A DNA stretch of 64,000 nucleotides, from the NCBI GenBank assembly GCA_963844235.1, contig CAWJNF010000001.1, forward strand, positions 682,001 to 746,000. The letters are read 5' to 3'. Under the pieces are notes generated by a model. That model searched no databases, was not told the origin of the DNA, and worked only from the letters and a program-made list of their open reading frames with translations. This DNA is from CAWJNF01 sp963844235. Its GTDB lineage: Bacteria; Actinomycetota; Thermoleophilia; Gaiellales; Gaiellaceae. Below, one piece after another: positions 32,050-40,678 of the stretch (position 1 is the first letter of the stretch; every line of letters begins with the position of its first letter). Position numbers and translations under genes: made by a program.

Positions 32050-32423
32050 ATGCCGACCGATCCTTTCGATCTCGTCCGCAGGTGGTTTCAGGCGTTCAAC
32101 GCCGGCGACATCGACAGCCTGGCCGCGCTCTATCACGACGACGCGACCAACGATTCGGGCGCCGTCGTCGCTCGCGGGCGCGAGGCCGTGCGGCAGGAGA
32201 TCGCGGGAGCGCTCGCGCGATCGGCGCAGCGCAACGTGCGGATGATCGCGCGCGTCGAGACCGGCGCGATGCACGCGGAGTGGCGCGGCCGCGAGGAGAA
32301 TCCCGAGAGCGGCGACGTCGCTGACGAGCGCCGGCTACGACGAGTTCTGGATCGAGAACGGTCTGATCCGGCGCCAGCGCGGCGTGCTGCATCCCTTGAG
32401 CTTCCAGACCGAGGAAGAAGTCG
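32050..32423 (+). CDS. SnoaL-like / NTF2-fold protein (frameshifted)
   Basis: The ATG at 32050 begins MPTDPFDLVRRWFQAFNAGD then LAALYHDDATNDSGAVVARG and EAVRQEIAGALA, the usual helix-strand start of NTF2-fold (SnoaL/DUF4440) proteins. After a +1 shift near 32325 it reads TSAGYDEFWIENGLIRRQRG, the conserved strand pair. Such proteins are small enzymes or ligand-binding domains; the substrate here is unknown. The end is uncertain because the last frame has no nearby stop; the next protein starts at about 32424. Confidence 0.7.
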
Positions 32424-32879
32424 TTGCCCGTCAACGCGACCCGGCCGTCGCGGCAGTATCCCGGCCAGCCGATCGTCGGCGTGGGTGCGGTCATCATGCA
32501 GGATGGGAAGGTCGTGCTCGTGAAGCGGCGCTTCGAGCCGCTGGCAGGGCAGTGGAGCCTTCCCGGCGGCCGCCTCGAGCTTGGCGAGACGCTCGAGGCC
32601 GGGCTCGCCAGGGAAATGCTCGAGGAAACCGGCCTCGAAGTCGAGGTGGGTCCGGTCGTCGACGTGTTCGACCGCATCCTGCTCGATCCCGAGCGGAAGG
32701 TACGCTATCACTACGTGCTCATCGACTATCTGTGCCGGCCGATCGGCGGAACGCTCGACTCACGGCTCCGACGTCGCGGCGGCTGAGCTCGTCGATCCCG
32801 GCGAGCTCGATCGGTACCGTCTGACGCCAAAAGCGACGTCGGTCATCGAAAAGGCGGTCGCCGTTGCGAGGACGCATCA
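32424..32879 (+). CDS. Nudix hydrolase (frameshifted)
   Basis: Hydrolyses a nucleoside diphosphate linked to another moiety. The Nudix box is GGRLELGETLEAGLAREM then LEETGL (GX5EX7REUXEEXGU) at ~32565-32635. A TTG at 32424 begins PVNATRPSRQYPGQPIVGVG; no better start is seen. Preceding strand is VIMQDGKVVLVKRRFEPLAG. One extra base near 32760 leads to SDVAAAELVDPGELDRYRLT and TSVIEKAVAVARTHQ. The C-terminal codons probably end at the SDR start (32880), where another base error hides the stop. Substrate cannot be told. Confidence 0.85.
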
Positions 32880-33688
32880 ATGGCAAAAGACGCGAGCGCT
32901 AATCACAGGCGGATCTGTCGGCATCGGCGCGGCGCTGGCCGAAGTCTTTGCCGGGCATGGGCACGATCTGATTCTGGTGTCTCGCAACTCGCGAGAAGCT
33001 CGAAGCGCGCGGACGGGCGATTCACGATGCAGTTCGGCGTGCGACGTCGTGTGCCTTGCCGAAGATCTGACGGACCCCGACGGCGCGCGCCGGCTGCACG
33101 AGGCGGTCACGAGTCGAGGCCTCGACGTGCACTATCTCGTCAACAACGCCGGCGTCGGGCTGTACGGAAAGTTCGCCACGACCGATCTCGACGCCGAGCT
33201 GAAGATGATTCAGCTGAACGTGACGTCGGTTGTCGATCTCACGAAGCGGTTCCTGCCGTCGATGATCGAGCGCCGCAGCGGGCGTATCCTGAACGTCGCT
33301 TCCACGGCGGCGTTCGTGCCCGGCCCGTGGATGTCGGTGTACTACGCGACCAAGGCGTTTCTTCTCTCGTTTTCGCAGGCGATCGACTACGAGCTGAAGC
33401 CGAGCGGCATCACGGTGACGACGCTGTGCCCGGGACCGACGGAGTCGGAGTTCAAAGTGCGCGCCGGGTCGCAGCGGTCGCGCCTGTTCGAGGCGTTCGT
33501 CATGGACGCGCCGCGCGTGGCGCGCGTCGGCTACGACGCGATGATGAAGGGGAAAGCGGTGGCGATCCCCGGCTTGCGGAACAAGCTGATTCCGGTCGCC
33601 GCACGCCTGGCGCCGCGGCCGCTGATCGCGGAGTTGTCGCACCGGGCGGCGCGGCCGTCGGAGAAAGCTCGACAGAGCGGAAGCCTGA
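32880..33688 (+). CDS. Short-chain dehydrogenase/reductase (frameshifted)
   Basis: Classical SDR oxidoreductase. The ATG at 32880 reads MAK and, after one extra base in AAAAG, TRALITGGSVGIGAALAEVF (TGxxxGxG cofactor loop). Further motifs are LVNNAGVGLYGKF (NNAG), LNVASTAAFVPG (catalytic Ser) and YYATKAFLLSFSQA (YxxxK). CPGPTESEF follows. Breaks are near 32890, 33000-33040 and 33660. The most family-like end is RKLDRAEA, stop TGA 33686-33688, whose bases overlap the AGGAG ribosome-binding site of the next gene. Substrate is unknown. Confidence 0.88.
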
Positions 33689-33700
33689 GGAGCGAGAGCC

Positions 33701-34261
33701 ATGTTCGAGCTGACGCGTGAGAACGCCTGGAACATGCTGACCGAGCACACGAAGGGCGAGAGCCTGCGGAAGCACGCGCTCGCCGTCGAGGCAGCCGTGC
33801 GCGGATATGCGCGCACGTTCGGCGAGGACGAAGAAGTGTGGGGCGTCGTCGCGCTGCTGCACGATTTCGACTACGAGCAGTATCCAGAGCTGAAGGATCA
33901 TCCGTTTCGCGGCGCGGAGATTCTGCGTGCGCGCGGGTGCCCCGAGTTCGTCATCCGCGCGATCCTGTCGCACGGCGAGCACACCAACACTCCACGGGAG
34001 TCGAAGCTCGAGCACACGCTGTTCGCGTGCGACGAGATGGCGGGGTTCGTCACCGCCGCTGCGCTCGTGCGGCCGTCGAAGAGCGTCCAGGACCTCGAGG
34101 CGTCGTCCGTCATGAAGCGGATGAAGGACAAGGCGTTTGCCAAGGGCGTCAGCCGCGACGATCTGCGCAAGGGGGCCGAAGAGCTCGGCCTGCCGCTCGA
34201 GGAGCACATCACGAACGTGATCGGCTTCATGCGGGAGCGCCGTGATGTGCTGGGCCTCTGA
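33701..34261 (+). CDS. HD-domain phosphohydrolase-like protein
   Basis: Intact 186-residue frame starting MFELTRENAWNMLTEHTKGE with AGGAG eight bases upstream. The HD metal motif is spread as RKHALAVEAAVRGYA, VALLHDFDYEQYPELKDH and IRAILSHGEHT. Closest in pattern to the small HDIG-type hydrolases found next to metabolic genes in many phyla; a phosphomonoesterase or nucleotidase activity is likely but the substrate is unknown. The C-terminal part is helical (KDKAFAKGVSRDDLRKGAEE). One of the few genes here without any frame break. Confidence 0.85.
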   Translation: MFELTRENAWNMLTEHTKGESLRKHALAVEAAVRGYARTFGEDEEVWGVVALLHDFDYEQYPELKDHPFRGAEILRARGCPEFVIRAILSHGEHTNTPRESKLEHTLFACDEMAGFVTAAALVRPSKSVQDLEASSVMKRMKDKAFAKGVSRDDLRKGAEELGLPLEEHITNVIGFMRERRDVLGL

Positions 34262-34320
34262 CGCTGTGAGCTCTCAGTTGTCGCTCTGCAGCTCTCAGCG
34301 CCTGTCTCGGCTCTCCCAGG
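34262..34320. repeat. Degenerate GAGCTCTCAG/GCTCTGCAGC tract
   Basis: Imperfect units GTGAGCTCTCAG, GTCGCTCTGCAGCTCTCAGC and GTCTCGGCTCTCCC follow the HD-protein stop. It is partly self-complementary through GAGCTC and CTGCAG. It separates the HD gene from the ABC exporter genes. Confidence 0.5.
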
Positions 34321-34356
34321 GAACGCGGCATTTAACCCTGTCCGTATAGTCAGTTG

Positions 34357-35273
34357 ATGTCCAGTCGCCGTTCTCGACCGCGTCGGCGTGCGCTACGGCA
34401 CTCAGTGGGCGCTGTCTGACGTCTCGGCCTCGTTTCCCGAAGGGGCGGTCGGCCTGCTCGGGCCGAACGGCGCCGGCAAGAGCACGATGCTCAAGGCGCT
34501 GCTCGGCCTCATCAAGCCCGACAGCGGCCGCATCAGCGTGCTCGATCTCGACGTCGCCGTCGCGCCGCTCGAGATTCGCGCGCGCGTCGGCTACATGCCC
34601 GAGAACGACGCGCAGATTCCCGGCATGTCGGCCGTCTCGTTCGTCGCCTATTGCGCCGAGCTGTCCGGCCTGCCGGCGGCCGACGCGATGCAGCGCGCGC
34701 ACGAAGTGCTCTACTACGTCGGCCTCGGCGAAGCGCGCTACCGCAACGTCGAGACGTATTCGACCGGCATGAAGCAGCGCATCAAGCTCGCGCAGGCGCT
34801 CGTGCACGATCCCGATCTGCTGCTGCTCGACGAGCCGACCAACGGCATGGACCCGAAGGGGCGCGAAGAGATGCTCGCGCTCGTGCGCGACATCGCGCAC
34901 AACAAGAAAATCAGCCTCATCCTGTCATCGCACGTGATGCCCGACGTCGAATCGGTCTGCGATGCGGTCGTCGTCATGAACCGCGGCCAGGTCGTCATGC
35001 AGGGTCCGATCGCCTCGCTCAAGAAGCCGGCCGGCCACATCTTCGAAGTGCGCGTGAAGGGCAATCGCGACGCGTTCGTCGAGCGGCTTCGCTCGCAGGC
35101 GTACGAGTGCCGCGAGACCGACGCCGACATGTTCCGCGTCCTCATGCCGCCCGGCGCCGGTGCCGATCAGCTGTTCGCCTCGGCGGTGGCGGTCGGCGCG
35201 CAGGTGCGTCATCTCAAGCCGAGCGTGCCGACGCTCGAAGACGTGTTCGCCGAAGCGGTGGGGGCGCGAGTAG
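34357..35273 (+). CDS. ABC exporter ATPase 1
   Basis: Ccm/Nod-type ATPase of an ABC-2 exporter. Walker A GPNGAGKST near 34465, signature YSTGMKQRIKLAQAL (with STGMKQ in place of LSGGQ, as in this subfamily), Walker B LLLLDEPTNGMDP, and the H-loop LSSHVM. The ATG at 34357 with one extra base in the fourth codon gives MSVAVLDRVGVRYGTQWALS. A second extra base near 35265 reveals TAG 35271-35273 right before the permease ATG. The C-terminal extension (VRVKGNRDAFVERLRS) is normal. The cargo is unknown. Confidence 0.92.
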
Positions 35274-36141
35274 ATGCCTATCCATCGCGAGCGATATCGA
35301 AGGCGCGAGGGTGGCGTCGACCTGCGCCCGAGGTCAGGGCGCGATGGCGCGTGGGTGGTGATTGCGGCCAACGGGCTGCGATCGCTCGTGCGGAAGCGCG
35401 CGTTTCTCTTCCTGATGATCCTCGCGTGGATTCCGGTCGATCGTCCGCGGCGTGCAGATCTGGGCCGCGGCCAACGTGCCGGGCATGTCGCAAATCGGGA
35501 TGCTCGCCGTCACGCCGCAGATGTTCCGCGATTTCCTCAACCAGCAGGAGCCGCTGGTCTTTTTCATCACCGTGTATGTCGGCTCGGGCCTGATCGCCGA
35601 CGACATCCGCGCGAACGCGCTGCAGCTGTATCTTTCGCGGCCCATCACGCGCACGCAATACATCGCCGGGAAGGCCGCGATTCTCATGGCGCGCGCTGGC
35701 CGCCGTCACCTTCGTGCCCGCGATGCTGCTGCTCCTGCTCGTGCCGGCGTTCGCCGGCAGCATGACGTTCCTCCGGGAGAACTTTTCGCTGCTCGCCGTC
35801 GATTTCGGCATATTCCGTGATTCAGATCACGCTGTCCGCGTTTCTGATTCTCGCGTTGTCGTCGCTCAGCAAGAGCCGGTGGTTCGTGGCCATGCTGTAT
35901 GCCGGCCTGGCGTTCTTCACGCATGCCGTCTTCGGCGTGCTGGGCGCCGCCCGTCGAAGGCTCCGCGTTTTCGTGGGTGTCGATTTTCGCAAACGTCCGC
36001 CAGGTCGGGGACGTGCTGTTCCGCCTGCCGCCGCGTCACGACACGCACCCGCTCATCTCCGCAACGGTGATTGTGCTCATCATCGTCGCCTCGGCGTTCG
36101 TTCTGCGCCGGCGAATCCGCGCGATCGAGGTGGTCACGTGA
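35274..36141 (+). CDS. ABC-2 type permease 1 (frameshifted)
   Basis: Membrane partner of ATPase 1, starting at the base after its stop. Reads MPIHRERYRRREGGVDLRPR, WVVIAANGLRSLVRKRAFLF, then QMFRDFLNQQEPLVFFITVY, LIADDIRANALQLYLSRPIT, ILALSSLSKSRWFVAMLYAG and LISATVIVLIIVASAFVLRR. About six helices; LYLSRPITRTQYIAGK is characteristic of bacterial ABC-2 permeases. Breaks near 35440, 35700, 35815 and 35950 are in the extra-base direction. Stop TGA overlaps the GTG of the next frame. Confidence 0.88.
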
Positions 36142-37122
36142 CGACCACTGGCACTGACAGAGCAGAGAGCAGAGAGCAGAGGGCAGACGGCAAAGGGCAG
36201 ATTGAAGTCGTGCGGGCCGAGAACCTGTCGAAGTGGTACGGCCAGGTGATCGGGCTCAACGACATCACGATCACCATCGGCGGCGGCGTGACCGGCCTGC
36301 TCGGACCGAATGGCGCGGGCAAGTCGACGCTCCTCAAGCTCATCACCGGGCAGCTGAAGCCGAACAAGGGCACAGTGAAGATTCTCGGCGAGCCGGTATG
36401 GGGCAATCCCGACATCTTCCTGCGCATGGGCGTGTGTCCCGAGCAGGACGCGTTCTACGACCGGATGACCGGTCACGAATGGGTGACGGCGCTGCTGCGC
36501 CTGCACGGCCTCGGCGATCGCGAGGCCGCCGACACCGCGATGGCGGCGCTCGAGCAGGTCGATTTGAAGGACGCCGCCAACAAGCGCATCGGCGCCTACA
36601 GCAAGGGCATGCGCCAGCGCGTCAAGCTGGCGCAGGCGCTCGCGCACGAGCCCGAACTGCTCGTCCTCGACGAGCCGTTGTCCGGGATGGATCCGCTCGC
36701 GCGCCGCAAGACGATTCGCCTCCTTCGCGACTGGGCGGCCAACGGGCGCAACGTCATCGTCTCGAGCCACATCCTTCACGAGGTCGAGGCGCTGACGTCC
36801 GACATCCTGCTGATGCACCACGGGCGCGTGCTCGCCGAAGGGAACGTGCACCAGATTCGCGATCTCATCGACGAGCATCCGCACACGGTATGCCTGCGAT
36901 CGAAGCATCCGCGCGCGCTGGCGACGACGCTCGTGGCGAACGAGGACGTGCTGAGCGTGCGATTCGAGGAGGATGCCGTGTTCGTGCAGACGGCGCAGGC
37001 CGGACGCGTTCTATGCGCGCATCACCGAGATGGCGGCAAACGACGGGAGCGGCGACATCTACGAGATCACGTCGCCCGACGACAACCTGCAGGCCGTCTT
37101 CGAATATCTGGTGAAGTCATGA
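36138..37122 (+). CDS. ABC exporter ATPase 2
   Basis: Second ABC-2 exporter ATPase. Walker A GPNGAGKST near 36303, signature YSKGMRQRVKLAQAL, Walker B LLVLDEPLSGMDP, H-loop VSSHIL. The GTG at 36138 overlaps the previous stop, but its first ~22 codons are a degenerate AGAGCAGAG repeat (ESREQRADGKGQ). A GTG at ~36209 (VRAENLSKWYGQVIGLNDIT) starts exactly where the family's first strand starts and may be the real start. One extra base near 37005 leads to AFYARITEMAANDG and NLQAVFEYLVKS. The stop overlaps the permease ATG (ATGA). Confidence 0.9.
36150..36203. repeat. Degenerate AGAGCAGAGAGC tract
   Basis: Purine-rich array of CAGAGCAGAGAGC, AGAGGGCAGACGG and AAAGGGCAG units at the 5' end of the second exporter ATPase. 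It resembles the tract at 2036-2087. Here it is open in the ATPase frame, so either it is translated or it is a true intergenic tract with the start downstream. Confidence 0.6.
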
Positions 37123-37942
37123 ACTGCATTCTGCGAGCGGCCGGTTCTGCGCGTGTTCGACATGTCGCTCGGGCAGATGCTGTGGTCGCGCCGCACCGTG
37201 TTCATGGCGCTCGCGACCGGCGCTCCCGTCGTCATCGCGGTGCTGCTGCGCGTCATTCACGAAATGGGGCTGTCGTCGTTCAGGGTCAACGGCGTGCCGG
37301 TGCCCGGCCCCGTAATTTTCGGCGGCATGATCTGGCTGCTGTATCTGCGCTTCGTCGTCCCCGTGCTCGGCGCGTTTTACGGAACGTCGCTGATGTCCGA
37401 CGAAGTCGAGGATCGCACCATCACGTATCTGTTCACCCGGCCCGTTCCGAGGGGCGCCGTCATCATCGGCAAATACCTCGCGTATCTCGCCTGCACCGCC
37501 CTCGTCGTCCTGCCGTCGGTGACCGCGGTCTATCTGCTCATCACGCCCGTGTCGGGCGGCAGTATCGGCGGCACGTTCCCGCAATTGCTCACCGATCTCG
37601 GGCTGCTGGCGCTGGGGCTCGCCGTGTACGGCGCCGTGTTCGCGCTGATCGGTGCGCTGGTGCCGCGGCCCGCTCGTCGCGGGGCTGCTGCTGATCTTCG
37701 GATGGGAGCAGGTCGCGCTCGTCGTGCCCGGCTATCTCCGCCGCTTCACCGTCGCGCATTATCTGCAGGCGCTCGTGCCGCACGCGATGCCCCAGGACGA
37801 CACGGTGGCGGCCATTCAGTCGCTGTTTGCCGACCCGCCGCCGGCGATGTCGAGCCTCACGTCGCTGGCGGTCATCGCGGTCGTTGCGCTGTGGCTGGCG
37901 GCGCGGACGGTCGAGCGCAAGGAATACGTGCTGGACCAGTAG
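37119..37942 (+). CDS. ABC-2 type permease 2 (frameshifted)
   Basis: Partner of ATPase 2. The ATG at 37119 gives MNCILRA, and after one extra base near 37140, VFDMSLGQMLWSRRTVFMAL. Typical blocks are FYGTSLMSDEVEDRTITYLF, TRPVPRGAVIIGKYLAYLAC and, after another shift near 37675, VAGLLLIFGWEQVALVVPGY, ending AARTVERKEYVLDQ. Six helices expected. The phrase DRTITYLFTRPV is equivalent to NALQLYLSRPI in permease 1, so the two exporters are likely paralogues. Downstream is a G-rich tract. Confidence 0.9.
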
Positions 37943-37996
37943 GGATCGTGGGGTCCTGAGGGACGTAGGGATGGTGGGGGACTGGGGAACTCCGAC
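37942..37996 (+). repeat. G-rich degenerate repeat with quadruplex motif
   Basis: Right after the permease stop, six G-runs of three to five bases lie at 37942-37944, 37950-37953, 37960-37962, 37968-37970, 37976-37980 and 37984-37987, separated by three to six bases. The last five satisfy the G3+N1-7 quadruplex pattern. The units read as a degenerate GGGATCGTGGGG / GGGACGTAGGGATGG repeat. Confidence 0.75.
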
Positions 37997-38031
37997 AATG
38001 CCGCGTCCGTCCAATTGGGTATCGACCCTTC

Positions 38032-39079
38032 ATGACCAGGAAAACCCGCTATTTCGTGCTGGCCGCCGGCGCGGTGCTCGTCGTCGGTCTTGGCGGGCGG
38101 GCTGATCGCCTACCTGGCCTACAACCGCGTGGCCGGCCTGCCGGCGGGATTGCCGCCCGAAATGCGCTACGTGCCGGCCAACGCCGCGCTCGTCGCGTTC
38201 GCCGACGTCCGCGCGGTGATGAACTCCGAGCTGCGCCGCGCGCTGATGCCGAGCATCGATCCCGAATCGCGCAAGGGCCGGCAGATGATGAACGACTTTG
38301 CCGGCGTCGATCGTCGAGAAGCAGGTCAACCGCGTCGTGGCGTATGTCGAGCCGTACACAGCTCCAGACCCGCAGGCACAGGCGAAGCCCGACATCCCGA
38401 GAGCGCTGGTGCTGGTGCAACGGCACGTTCGACTCCGCGCGCATCGAGGCGTTCATTCGCGAGCGCGCGGGGACCATGGACGAGTACAAGGGACGGAAGA
38501 TTCTCGTGCACCGCGAGGACGGCCAGGACGTCGCGGTGGGCCTTGTCGGATCCGATTTGATTGCGATGGGGCAGGCCGACCTCGTTCGCGGCGTCATCGA
38601 CATGTCGCAGGGGTCCGGACTCGCGAAGAACATCACCGCCAACCCCGAGATGATGAATCTCATTCGCGACAATGCCGGCAGCACGGCATGGGTCGTCGGG
38701 CAGTTCGACGAGAATCGCCGCCGCATGCGGCTTCCAAGCGGTGTGGCGGAGCAGGTGCCGCCGATCCGGCTGGTGTCGGTCAAGGCCAATATCAACGGCG
38801 GCGTCAAAGCGACGATCCGCGCGGAGGCAGGCGACAAAGCTGCGGCCGATCAACTGCGGGACGTCGTGCGCGGCTTCATCTCGCTCGCGCGGCTGCAGGG
38901 CGGCGCAAAGCCGGAGATCGACGAGCATGCTCAAGTCGATCGAGCTGTCGGGCAGCGACGCCACCGTGCGTTTGTCATTCGCGCTATCCCCCGAAACCCT
39001 TCGCGCAGTCGCGCCCGGCCCGCGCCGCCGTGGGAACGCTGGATCGCCAGAGCCCGCGAAACCCGAACCAGCGAAGTAA
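38032..39079 (+). CDS. Membrane-anchored protein of unknown function (frameshifted)
   Basis: The ATG at 38032 starts MTRKTRYFVLAAGAVLVVGL, then one extra base leads to AGGLIAYLAYNRVAGLPAGL, so a single N-terminal helix anchors a large periplasmic domain. Readable pieces are MRYVPANAALVAFADVRAVM, SELRRALMPSIDPESRKGRQ, RIEAFIRERAGTMDEYKGRK, VAVGLVGSDLIAMGQADLVR, TAWVVGQFDENRRRMRLPSG and SIELSGSDATVRLSFAL. The pattern (stepwise strand-helix units with a substrate-independent G-x-D-L-I) recalls acidobacterial DUF3352-like proteins, but I cannot name a family. Breaks occur near 38095, 38310, 38420 and 38930. It follows the ABC exporters after a 90-base gap. Confidence 0.6.
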
Positions 39080-39082
39080 GCT

Positions 39083-39150
39083 ACAATCTTCAGTAACCTG
39101 AAATCTTGCCTTCAGATTCTAGTTTCCAGATTCTAGATTTCAGGATTTCA
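39083..39150. repeat. Degenerate CAGATTCTAG tract with perfect hairpin
   Basis: CCTGAAATCT (39097-39106) and AGATTTCAGG (39135-39144) are perfect inverted repeats around TTCAGATTCTAGTTTCCAG-like units. The tract fills the gap between the 38032 gene and the gamma-glutamylcyclotransferase-like gene, so it could terminate the former or structure the leader of the latter. Confidence 0.65.
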
Positions 39151-39158
39151 GCCGCCCA

Positions 39159-39560
39159 ATGTCCGAACAAGTGTTTTTCTACGGCACGCTGCGCACGGGC
39201 TTCAACCGCACCACGCGCGCGGGTATCGACGCTTTCCTGAAGTTTGCCGGCCGCGGTTGGATCAACGGAAAACTGTTCGACCTCGGTATCTATCCAGCGG
39301 CAGTCCCTGCGAGCGATGCGCGAGTGTGGGGAGAGGTGTTCGAGATCACTGATCCGCCGGCGGTGCTCGCTGCGCTCGATCGCATCGAGGGACATCGGCC
39401 GGCCGAGCCCGAGCGCAGCCTCTACAACCGCGTCCGCGTGTCGGCCACGCTGGACGACGGCCGCACCGAGGATGTGTGGGTGTATTTCTACAACGCTCCG
39501 CTCGGACGAGCGCCGCGAATTACCTCAGGCGATTACATCGAACATCTGAAATCGCGGTAG
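39159..39560 (+). CDS. Gamma-glutamylcyclotransferase-like (AIG2-type) protein
   Basis: Intact 133-residue frame. The N-terminal VFFYGTLRTGF is the YGTLR substrate-loop motif of the GGCT/AIG2 fold; the catalytic-type Glu is in VWGEVFEITD or in ALDRIEGH, as the family places it after the third strand. VWVYFYN is the last strand. Family members release pyroglutamate from gamma-glutamyl peptides or act on gamma-glutamylamines; which substrate applies here is unknown. No ribosome-binding site is clear in the upstream hairpin tract. Confidence 0.85.
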   Translation: MSEQVFFYGTLRTGFNRTTRAGIDAFLKFAGRGWINGKLFDLGIYPAAVPASDARVWGEVFEITDPPAVLAALDRIEGHRPAEPERSLYNRVRVSATLDDGRTEDVWVYFYNAPLGRAPRITSGDYIEHLKSR

Positions 39561-39583
39561 GGGTGCCGGAACCCCGATGTCCT

Positions 39584-39936
39584 TTACACCAACCTCCGTC
39601 CTGCTCTGATCGCCTCGATAAACTCCACAATCACCCCGCGTATGCGTTCGGACGGCTCGATAAATTCGAATCCGGATTTGTAGTGGACGACTCCTGGTCG
39701 ACGTCGCTGATGCGGCAGTGGGCGACGCGGCCCTTCAGCACGACAGATTGATCGCCGAGTGTCAGCCTGATGTCGTGAAGTGAGTTCAGGTGGAGTGGAA
39801 ATGACGTCTCGACAAGGCATCCGCCGCGGCTGATCTCCTTGATCGAGAGCGGCTGGAACACCATGACCTCGCCATGGAGCTCTCCGAGAATTTCGAGCCG
39901 CTCCCGGTCGCGCTTGTCGTCCCAGGTTTCGCTCAC
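39584..39936 (-). CDS. PilZ-domain protein (frameshifted)
   Basis: A small cyclic-di-GMP-receptor-like domain. The GTG at 39936 starts VSETWDDKRDRERLEILGEL; the RxxxR motif is RDRER, and the second motif, usually D/N-x-S-x-x-G, reads EISRGG, so the acidic residue is Glu. Strands VMVFQPLSIKEISRGGCLVE, DIRLTLGDQSVVLKGRVAHC follow. One extra base near 39680 leads to the true end SVHYKSGFEFIEPSERIRGV and IVEFIEAIRAGRR, giving the usual PilZ C-terminal helix. Binding ability needs a test. It lies just downstream of the receiver-like gene's terminator. Confidence 0.82.
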
Positions 39937-39976
39937 GTGTGCCGCGTAAGTGTACGAATCACACCGGCCAAAATGC

Positions 39977-40011
39977 AAAAAAAGGGGCGGGAGCTATTTG
40001 CTCCTCGCCCC
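39977..40011 (-). terminator. Rho-independent terminator
   Basis: Read on the minus strand: GGGGCGAGGAGC, loop AAATA, GCTCCCGCCCC, then seven T. The stem is 11-12 bp with one mismatch. It ends the receiver-like gene and precedes the PilZ gene. Confidence 0.92.
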
Positions 40012-40019
40012 TGTACGAC

Positions 40020-40462
40020 CGCCTGCGTCGCCGTAGTGCCGCCAGAGCACATAGCGCGAAGGCGACGAAGGCGGGTCAGTTCAGCTGCATCAGCGGCCGG
40101 CTGGCAGAACACGTCCTCCGGCGGGTCGAGCGATTCATCCTGGGTCTCTTCATCGTCCTGCGACGACGTGCAGGTGACCAGCGGGATGTACTTCGTCTCC
40201 TCGTCGAGCTTCAGCATCGACAAGCACCTGGAAGCCGTCGAGGTCGTCGATGTCGAGGCACACGATAATCAAGTGCGGCGTCAACCGCTTGATATGGCTG
40301 TAAGCGTGTTCGGTCGATTCGACGAACACGATGTCGTATTGGCCTGCGTCGAGCACAGTCTCCAGTAATCCGTTCAGTTGAGACTGCTTGCTGACCACGA
40401 CAACCTGCTGTGAGGCAGACCTCACTGTCGTCGGCGTTCTCGCGTCGTGTGGTGGTCATCAT
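40020..40462 (-). CDS. Receiver-like protein without phosphoacceptor Asp (frameshifted)
   Basis: The start at 40462 gives MMTTTRRENADDSE, then, after an extra base near 40425, SQQVVVVSKQSQLNGLLETV and TPHLIIVCLDIDDLDGFQVL, then, after another near 40205, SMLKLDEETKYIPLVTCTS, the full CheY-like pattern. Two key sites differ: the acidic pair after strand 1 is replaced by SK, and counting back from DG the phosphoacceptor position is Cys (VCLDIDDLDG). The C-terminus continues acidic (SQDDEETQDESLDPP) and then LRRLRAM. This is an atypical receiver that cannot be phosphorylated in the usual way. The end is uncertain (about 40020) but must precede the terminator at 39977. Confidence 0.75.
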
Positions 40463-40603
40463 GGTCGCCTCCGTCTCCTGCCCACTACTAATACAAGAAG
40501 CAGGCCAAGATCCGGCAGGCGACTTCGAGCCCGTGAAAAGGGCCGTTTCTTCAACGATTTGCGCAGGATGTCATCTCGATAGTGGCGCAAAAAGGGGTCG
40601 TAC

Positions 40604-40632
40604 AAAAAAAAGGGGGAGCAGCGGCTCCCCCC
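40604..40632 (-). terminator. Rho-independent terminator of the first Oar-like gene
   Basis: On the minus strand: GGGGGAGC, loop CGCT, GCTCCCCC, followed by at least seven T. It lies 47 bases after the stop of the receptor gene at 40679. Confidence 0.95.
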
Positions 40633-40639
40633 AAAACAT

Positions 40640-40677
40640 GCGCGACTAACGAACGTACGACTAACGAATCGACGAAC
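40640..40677. repeat. CGACTAACGAA direct repeat
   Basis: GCGACTAACGAAC, GTACGACTAACGAATC and GACGAAC units form a short degenerate array between the receptor stop and its terminator. Confidence 0.55.
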
Positions 40678-40678
40678 C

